Below are positions 57,528-64,000 of a stretch of DNA of 64,000 nt, one piece after another; the first letter of the stretch is position 1; each line of letters starts with the position of its first letter. The position numbers were made by a program, and so were the translations under genes. The DNA comes from Undibacterium_A arcticum (GTDB lineage: Bacteria > Pseudomonadota > Gammaproteobacteria > Burkholderiales > Burkholderiaceae_D), in the NCBI RefSeq assembly GCF_042660705.1, contig NZ_JBHSUQ010000001.1; one strand, written 5' to 3'. The notes beneath the pieces were generated by a model that saw only the letters and a list, made by a program, of their open reading frames with translations, did not search any database and was not told where the DNA came from.

Positions 57528-58942
57528 ATGGAAAATTTTTGGCAGTCCTGTTCCACGCAACTGGAACTGGAATTGACGCCGCAACAGTTCAGCGCATGGA
57601 TCAAGCCGCTGACGCCGCTCGATTACGAGGACGGTCGGCTGCGCATTGCCGCGCCGAATCGTTTCAAGCTCGACTGGGTCAAGACCCAATTTGCCAGCCG
57701 CATCACGCTGCTGGCGGCAGAGTTCTGGGAAGCACCGATCGAGGTGCAGTTCGTGCTGGATCCACGGCTGGCGGCGCCGAAGAAGTCGGTCGCGCCGGCG
57801 CCGGCGCAGGACTCCGGCAGCGCCAACGGCTATACCGCAGCGATGCCCAATGCCAGCGACACGGTCGATCGGCTGCGCGAATCCAGTGCTAACAACCACG
57901 CCGAGGCCGCGCCGCGCCGCGAGCAGAGCCGCGTCAATCCGGAGCTGACTTTCGACAGCTTCGTCACCGGCAAGGCCAACCAGCTGGCGCGCGCGGCGGC
58001 GATCCAGGTCGCGAACAATCCCGGCATTTCGTATAACCCGCTGTTCTTTTATGGCGGCGTCGGGCTCGGCAAGACCCATCTGATCCATGCGATCGGCAAC
58101 CAGCTGCTGGTCGACCAGCCGAACGCGCGGATTCGTTACATCCATGCCGAACAGTATGTGCGCGACGTGGTGACCGCATACCAGCGCAAGGGTTTCGACG
58201 ATTTCAAGCGGTATTACCATTCGCTCGACATGCTGCTGATCGATGATATCCAGTTCTTCGGCGGCAAGAGCCGTACCCAGGAAGAATTCTTCTATGCGTT
58301 CGAGGCGCTGATTGCGGCCAAGAAGCAGATCATCATTACCAGCGACACCTACCCGAAAGAAATTACCGGGATGGACGACCGCCTGATTTCGCGCTTCGAC
58401 TCCGGCCTGACGGTCGCGATCGAACCGCCCGAGCTGGAGATGCGGGTCGCGATCCTGCTGAAAAAGCGACACTGGAGGGCGTCAACATGTCCGACGACGT
58501 CGCGTTTTTCGTCGCCAAGCATCTGCGCTCGAACGTGCGCGAGCTGGAAGGCGCACTGCGCAAGATCCTGGCTTACTCGCGCTTCCACGGCAAGGACATC
58601 ACGATCGATGTGGTGAAGGAGGCGTTGAAGGATTTGCTGTCGGTACAGAACCGCCAGATCTCGGTGGAAAACATCCAGAAGACGGTGGCCGATTTCTTCA
58701 ACATCAAGATCGCCGACATGTATTCGAAGCGGCGCCCGGCCAACATCGCGCGACCGCGCCAGATCGCAATGTATCTGGCCAAGGAACTGACGCAGAAGAG
58801 CTTGCCGGAGATCGGCGAACTGTTCGGCGGACGCGACCATACCACCGTGCTGCACGCGGTGCGCAAGATCGCACTCGATCGCACCAAGAGCCCGGAGTGC
58901 AATCATGAATTGCACGTGTTGGAACAAACCCTGAAAGGTTAA
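57528..58942 (+). CDS. dnaA: Chromosomal replication initiator protein DnaA (frameshifted)
   Basis: 471 residues after correction. Domain I (MENFWQSCSTQLELELTPQQ), a variable linker (about 95-150), AAA+ domain III with Walker A GGVGLGKTH and Walker B LLIDDIQF, and domain IV with the DnaA signature GGRDHTTVLHAVRKI. The frame breaks at about 58463: A5 should be A6, giving LLKKATLEGVNMSDDVAFF. As dnaA is essential, this is almost certainly a sequence error. Confidence 0.97.
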
Positions 58943-59563
58943 GCGTGGTTGATGCGGTTAACTCGGTTGTGGTGGTTGATGTGATTGAAGTGGTTGATCT
59001 GGTTGAGGGACCGGGCGATCGAATGAAGGCCGTCGCTGGCTAAGGCTTTTAGCCCCTTCCCCCTTGCAGGGGGAAGGTTGGGATGGGGGTAGGATGGTCG
59101 ATCGGCAACGTGCAGCCTTCATCGACCGCACTACCCCCACCCTAGCCCTCCCCCTGCAAGGGGGAGGGAATTTAACCGGCAGCATCGATAATGTGCACGC
59201 GAATCTCGACGCGATCGCCCTGAGTCGATGGCGTTGGACGCGAAAACCGGCGCCAGATATGAAAATGCGCAGTAACGCAGTTTGCCCTTGGGCATGATTT
59301 AAAATACGTCAGTAGAGCGGCAAGCCAAGACAGTAAGCTGGCTGTAAGAGCGTGGGTCGGCGACCGGTGGGCTGCAAATTGGTCAAATACTCCATAGTAG
59401 ATGGTTCATAGCTGCACAGAATTATTGGGAGATATGAATATACTCCCGCCAATTTGCAATTGGCATCCGACCCGTAGTAATTGAGCAAGTTGGTTTTGTA
59501 GTTTTAGTTTTCGCGTTATCTCATCAAATAGCGCGTTCGTAAACACTCTTATCAAGGAACACT
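58943..59563. repeat. dnaA-dnaN intergenic region with palindromic repeat, family 2 (copy 3, 59050-59173)
   Basis: 621 bases. 59050-59173 is a family 2 element: CCCCTTCCCCCTTGCAGGGG ... CCCTGCAAGGGGGAGGG with the same centre as copy 2 (CGATCGGCAACGTGCAGCC). 59380-59520 is AT-richer and includes GGGAGATATGAATATACTCCC, an imperfect palindrome that may serve the dnaN promoter. No DnaA boxes found here. Confidence 0.75.
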
Positions 59564-60670
59564 ATGCAATTGGTCAAAACTCCCAGAGACAGCCTTCTGC
59601 GGCCACTGCAGATCGTGAGCGGTATTGTCGAGCGTCGGCACACCTTGCCGATTCTGGCCAATATCCTCATCCGCAAGGACGGCGAAAAACTGTCATTCCT
59701 GTCGACCGACATCGAAGTGCAGATCACCACCCACGCGCCGATCGGTGCCGGCGGCGAAGTGATCGCCACCACCGTCGCCGCGCGCAAGCTGCTCGACATC
59801 CTGCGCGCCTTGCCGGAATCGGGCGACGTCACGATGAAGCTCGACAACAAGAAGATGACGGTGCAATCGGGCAAGTCGCGCTTCTCGCTGCAGACGCTGG
59901 CGGCCGAAGAATTCCCGACCGTGGCCCAGGCCGAGCACTACAACACGCGCCTGTCGCTGCCGCAAAAGACCCTGAAGCACCTGTTCAACATGGTGCATTT
60001 CTCGATGGCGCAGCAGGATATCCGTTATTACCTGAACGGCCTGCTGCTGGTGGTCGAAGGCAAGAACGTGATGGCGGTCGCGACCGACGGTCACCGTCTG
60101 GCGTTCTGCCAGGTCGAGACCGAGCAGGAATTCGAGCGCCAGGAAGTCATCATTCCGCGCAAGACCATCGTGGAACTGCAGCGCCTGCTGGAAGACAATG
60201 ACGATCCGGTCCAGCTCGAAATCGCCAACAACCAGATCAAGCTGACCTTCGCCGATATCGAACTGATCTCGAAACTGGTCGAAGGCAAGTTCCCCGACTA
60301 CACCCGCGTGGTGCCGAAGGGTTACAAGAACAATTTCAGCATCAGCCGCGACACCTTGCTGCGCTCGCTGCAACGCGCCGCGATCATGACGTCCGACAAG
60401 TTCAAGGGCGTGCGCTGCATCATGAGCCCGGGCAGCATGAAGATCAGCTCGACCAACGCCGATCAGGAAGAAGCCGTCGAAGAACTCGAAATCGACTACG
60501 GCGGCGACAGTGTCGACATCGGTTTCAACGTCACCTATCTGCTCGACGTATTGAACAACCTCAAGTGCGATCAGGTCAACATCGCGCTCGGCGACTCCAA
60601 TTCATCAGCGCTGATTTCGATCCCCGACAATACCGACTTCAAGTATGTCGTGATGCCGATGCGGATCTAA
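59564..60670 (+). CDS. dnaN: DNA polymerase III beta subunit (sliding clamp)
   Basis: 368 residues, standard length, three clamp domains. N-terminus MQLVKTPRDSLLRPLQIVSG; ends NTDFKYVVMPMRI, the conserved clamp C-terminus. Dimer encircles DNA and tethers polymerase III. Unbroken frame. Between dnaA and gyrB, the normal order although recF is absent between dnaN and gyrB, as is common in betaproteobacteria. Confidence 0.98.
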   Translation: MQLVKTPRDSLLRPLQIVSGIVERRHTLPILANILIRKDGEKLSFLSTDIEVQITTHAPIGAGGEVIATTVAARKLLDILRALPESGDVTMKLDNKKMTVQSGKSRFSLQTLAAEEFPTVAQAEHYNTRLSLPQKTLKHLFNMVHFSMAQQDIRYYLNGLLLVVEGKNVMAVATDGHRLAFCQVETEQEFERQEVIIPRKTIVELQRLLEDNDDPVQLEIANNQIKLTFADIELISKLVEGKFPDYTRVVPKGYKNNFSISRDTLLRSLQRAAIMTSDKFKGVRCIMSPGSMKISSTNADQEEAVEELEIDYGGDSVDIGFNVTYLLDVLNNLKCDQVNIALGDSNSSALISIPDNTDFKYVVMPMRI

Positions 60671-60719
60671 CTGTCCCACCAACGCGCCGAAGTATTCCCG
60701 CCCCTTCAACGCGCCGAAG

Positions 60720-60849
60720 CATTCCCTCCCCTTCAAGGGGAGGGTTAGGGAGGGGATGGGTTTCTTGTTTCTTACGCACCACTAAAGTCGCTCCAATTGC
60801 GCAGGAAACCCAGCCCCATCCCAACCTTCCCCTTGAAGAGGAAGGAGCC
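60720..60849. repeat. Palindromic repeat, family 2 (copy 4)
   Basis: ~130 bases: CCCTCCCCTTCAAGGGGAGG, GGGGATGGGTTTCTT, spacer, GGAAACCCAGCCCCATCCC, CCTTCCCCTTGAAGAGGAAG. Closest to copy 1 (21543), which shares the GGGTTTC / GAAACCC inner arms, unlike copies 2 and 3. Confidence 0.8.
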
Positions 60850-60925
60850 AAAAAAAGCAAGACCGATGACCGCAGGTTATCCCAGCTTTATTTGAACAAG
60901 CAGTAAACATTTCAGAAGGTAGTCC

Positions 60926-63419
60926 ATGTCCGAGCAAATCCAAGAGAAACCAGCCCAGGTGCAAGAATCCTACGGCGCCTCATCGATCCAGATCCTCGAA
61001 GGTCTGGAAGCGGTGCGCAAGCGCCCCGGCATGTATATCGGCGACACCTCGGACGGCACCGGCCTGCACCATCTGGTGTTTGAAGTGCTGGACAACTCGA
61101 TCGACGAATCGCTGGCCGGCCACTGCACCGAAATCCACGTCACCATCCATTCCGACAATTCGATCTCGGTCACCGACAACGGGCGCGGCGTGCCGACCGG
61201 CGTCAAGTTCGACGACAAGCACGAACCGAAACGCAGCGCGGCCGAAATCGTGATGACCGAGTTGCATGCCGGCGGCAAGTTCGACCAGAACTCGTACAAG
61301 GTATCGGGCGGCCTGCACGGCGTCGGCGTGTCCTGCGTCAACGGCCTGTCGAAACTGCTGAAGCTGACCATCCGGCGCGACGGCAAGGTGCACTACATGG
61401 AATTCGTGCGCGGCGTGCCGCAAAACCGCGAAATCGAAACCATCAACGGCATGATCTGCTCGCCGATCAAGGTCATCGGCGAGACCGACAAGCGCGGCAC
61501 CGACGTCCATTTCTGGGCCGACGAAGAGATTTTTTCGCATGTCGAATTCCATTATGAAATCCTGGCCAAACGCATCCGCGAGCTGTCCTTCCTGAACAAT
61601 GGCGTACGCATCAAGCTGACCGATCAACGTTCCGGCAAGGAAGAAATATTCGCATTCGAAGGCGGCACCCGCGGCTTCGTCGAATACATCAACAAGGCCA
61701 AGACGGTGCTGCATCCAACCATCTTCCAGGCCACCGGCGAGCGGATGTCGGACCAGAACACCAACATCACGGTCGACGTCTCGATGCAATGGAACGACGC
61801 CTACAACGAGCAGGTGCTGTGCTTCACCAACAACATCCCGCAACGCGACGGCGGCACCCACCTGACCGGCCTGCGCGCGGCGATGACGCGCGTCATCAAC
61901 AAGTACATCGACGAGCATGAATTCGCCAAGAAAGCCAAGGTCGAAATCAGCGGCGACGACATGCGCGAAGGCCTGACCTGCGTGCTGTCGGTCAAGGTGC
62001 CGGAACCGAAGTTCAGCTCGCAGACCAAGGACAAGCTGGTATCAAGCGAAGTGCGTGGCCCGGTCGAAGAGATCGTCGCCAAGACACTGGCCGATTATCT
62101 GCAAGAAACCGAACGACGCCAAGATCATCTGCGGCAAGATTGTCGAAGCCGCGCGCGCCCGCGAAGCAGCACGAAAAGCGCGCGACCTGACGCGACGCAA
62201 GGGCGTGATGGACGGCCTCGGCCTGTCCGCCAAACTGGCCGACTGCCAGGAAAAAGACCCGGCCCTGTGCGAGCTGTACATCGTAGAGGGTGATTCCGCA
62301 GGCGGCTCGGCCAAGCAGGGCCGCGACCGCAAGTTCCAGGCCATTCTGCCGCTGCGCGGCAAGGTGCTGAACGTCGAAAAAGCCCGCTTTGAAAAGATGC
62401 TGTCGTCCGAGCAGATCACCACCCTGATCGCCACGCTCGGCACCAGCATCGGCCCGGATGAATTCAACGTCGACAAGCTGCGCTACCACCGCATCATCAT
62501 CATGACCGATGCCGACGTCGACGGCGCCCACATCCGCACCCTGCTGCTGACGCTGTTCTACCGCCAGATGCCGCAACTGGTGGAGCGCGGCCACATCTAC
62601 ATCGCCCAGCCGCCGCTATACAAAGTCAAGGCCGGCCGCGACGAGCGTTACCTGAAAGACGACCAGGAAGAAGCGCAATACATGATGCAAGTCGCGCTGA
62701 ACGGCGCGGCGCTGATCCCGAGCGAAGGTGCGCTGCCGATCAGCGGCGACGCGCTGGCCGAGCTGGTGCGCCAGTACAACCTGGCCAACTCGATCATGAT
62801 GCGCCTGACGCGCGTGATCGATCGTGCCGCGCTGACCGCCATCATGACCGGCGTCACGCTCGACCTGGACAGCATCGAGGCGGCCGAACAATCGGCGCTG
62901 GCCCTGACCAGCGCGATCAACGACCCGGCCGTGCATGCCGTCGTCAAGACCGACGAACTGACAGAAAAGCACATGCTCCGCATCGAGCGCCTATACCACG
63001 GCAACATCAAGGTCAGCGCGATCGACGCCGATTTCGTGCAAGGCGCCGACTATCAGGTACTCACCGATGCCGCCACCACCTTCAAGGGACTGATCGGCGA
63101 TGGCGCCTTCATCCGTCGTGGTGAAGGTGAAAGAACCAAGGAGTCCAAGGTGGCCGATTTCCATCACGCCATGCAATGGCTGCGCGACGAAGCCGAGCGC
63201 GGCGTCAGCAAGCAGCGCTACAAGGGTCTGGGCGAGATGAACCCGTCCCAGCTGTGGGAAACCACGATGGACCCGACCGTGCGCCGCCTGCTGAAAGTGC
63301 AGATCGAAGACGCGATTGCGGCGGACCAGATCTTTACCACGCTGATGGGCGACGATGTGGAGCCGCGGCGTGCGTTTATTGAGGGCAATGCTTTGCGGGC
63401 GGGGAATATTGACGTCTAA
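60926..63419 (+). CDS. gyrB: DNA gyrase subunit B (frameshifted)
   Basis: ATPase subunit of gyrase, which introduces negative supercoils; about 831 residues after correction. GHKL ATPase motifs: VFEVLDNSIDESLAG, DNGRGVP, GGLHGVGVSCVN; TOPRIM: YIVEGDSAGGSAKQ and IIMTDADVDGAHIRTLLL; C-terminal QRYKGLGEMNPSQLWETTMD. The frame is lost at about 62105-62112 in GAAACCGAAC: two bases missing (for example A5 reduced to A3) restores LQEKPNDAKIICGKIVEAA. Essential gene, so a sequence error is the best explanation. Confidence 0.97.
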
Positions 63420-63504
63420 AATTGTCGGTTGTCACAGAAAGTGAAATCTGTGTCAAGTTAGTGAAATAGTAGTGTCACAGATGATGAAATAATCGTAAAA
63501 AATG

Positions 63505-63532
63505 AAAAGCCAACCGAGCAGGTTGGCTTTTT
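63505..63532 (+). terminator. Rho-independent terminator after gyrB
   Basis: Stem AAAAGCCAACC / GGTTGGCTTTT, loop GAGCA, followed by T residues. In 63420-63504 a GTCACAGA(A/T)GATGAAAT-type 17-base direct repeat occurs twice (63430, 63474). Confidence 0.85.
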
Positions 63533-63630
63533 CATTTTGCTCCATTACAACTCTTGCACGCCTGTATAGCCGCACATCTGGCGCTTGCACCTCACCAGAT
63601 GCACATATTGCTTTGCATCAGAAAGACCTA

Positions 63631-64000
63631 TCAGTTTTCGTAGCGTTCTTTTTTATCGAGATCCGGCAGGTTAAACGTCACTGCAGGTTGAAAGACCCTC
63701 ACAGAGCTACCGACTTCAATGATCATGCGGTCATACCCCATTTCGAGTGGTCCCGTATAACCAGCCTTGCGGGTCATCTCCATCACCACATCATCCCCGT
63801 GCAAGCCGTGAAGCTCCTTTTTCACGATATGTGAGAATACAGCCATTTTTGGCGCAGTTTCTTTAAAAACGCGGGCGGCCTGTTCCGGTGTGGTTAACTT
63901 CGCCAGAATCGGGCCCATCTCCGGCGCCTTGGTAAGATGTTCACTCATCGCGATCACGTTATGCACAATCAGATCGGCGTTACGCCCATACTTCACCACG
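63631..64000 (-). CDS. MBL-fold metallohydrolase, C-terminal part (runs off the window)
   Basis: About 122 C-terminal residues; the start lies beyond position 64000. The visible part (DLIVHNVIAMSEHLTKAPEM, KMAVFSHIVKKELHG, YDRMIIEVGSSVRVF) resembles the end of large metallo-beta-lactamase-fold hydrolases related to RNase Z/arylsulfatase types; the SHIV His would be the last metal ligand. The HxHxDH motif would be outside the window. Convergent with gyrB. Confidence 0.65.
   Translation of the reverse strand, partial: VVKYGRNADLIVHNVIAMSEHLTKAPEMGPILAKLTTPEQAARVFKETAPKMAVFSHIVKKELHGLHGDDVVMEMTRKAGYTGPLEMGYDRMIIEVGSSVRVFQPAVTFNLPDLDKKERYEN

Noticed and set aside
62055..62110. Programmed frameshift in gyrB
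   Set aside because: No slippery heptamer with stem-loop recognised, gyrB is not known for recoding, and the same kind of break recurs in a dozen unrelated genes.

Overview
The window reads as a chromosome segment of a high-GC betaproteobacterium, most likely Oxalobacteraceae (Herbaspirillum/Collimonas/Massilia type). The placement is inferred from the order rpmH-rnpA-yidD-yidC-mnmE divergent from dnaA-dnaN-gyrB, GTP-type PEP carboxykinase, PutA without a ribbon-helix-helix domain beside an Lrp-type regulator, and many short palindromic intergenic repeats. No tRNA, rRNA, CRISPR array or complete insertion sequence was recognised.

Layout. 0-4.6 kb (all minus strand): ATPases and binding protein of a branched-chain-amino-acid-type ABC importer and a GMC oxidoreductase. 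4.68-5.30 kb: a non-coding, AT-richer tandem repeat carrying DnaA boxes, DnaA-trio runs and AT-rich tracts at matching spacings in both copies, a strong candidate replication origin about 52 kb from dnaA. 5.5-8.7 kb: glpD-glpK. 8.7-24 kb: AsmA-family protein, a lipoprotein, a MoaD-like/BNR-repeat gene pair, putA with a divergent Lrp regulator, GntR and LysR regulators, a lower-GC cytochrome P450, small membrane proteins and repeat elements. 24-40 kb: HAF-repeat lipoprotein, Kef-type antiporter, pckG, 2-hydroxyacid dehydrogenase, further lipoproteins (one CAP-domain), a single-domain asparaginase-like protein, a CsoR/FrmR-type repressor with its own palindromic operator, and an LpxO-like hydroxylase.

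40.6-51.3 kb is a probable catabolic island: DUF1028 protein, M20 deacylase, flavin reductase, HpaB-type flavin monooxygenase and RidA-family protein, then a putative sigma-54 promoter, a four-gene polyamine-type ABC importer and a LysR regulator. The set suggests import, hydroxylation and deamination/deacylation of an unidentified nitrogen-containing aromatic or heteroaromatic compound. 51.3-52.5 kb encodes an unusual M48 metalloprotease fused to a type IV pilin-like domain. 52.7-63.4 kb is the conserved replication/translation block, followed by a partial MBL-fold hydrolase at the right edge.

Quality warning. At least 14 genes, including the essential dnaA, gyrB and yidC, are interrupted by 1-2 base indels, most in short homopolymers, and each is restored by changing one or two bases. 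The likeliest explanation is uncorrected sequencing or assembly error rather than real pseudogenes. These genes are listed as single CDS spanning the break.
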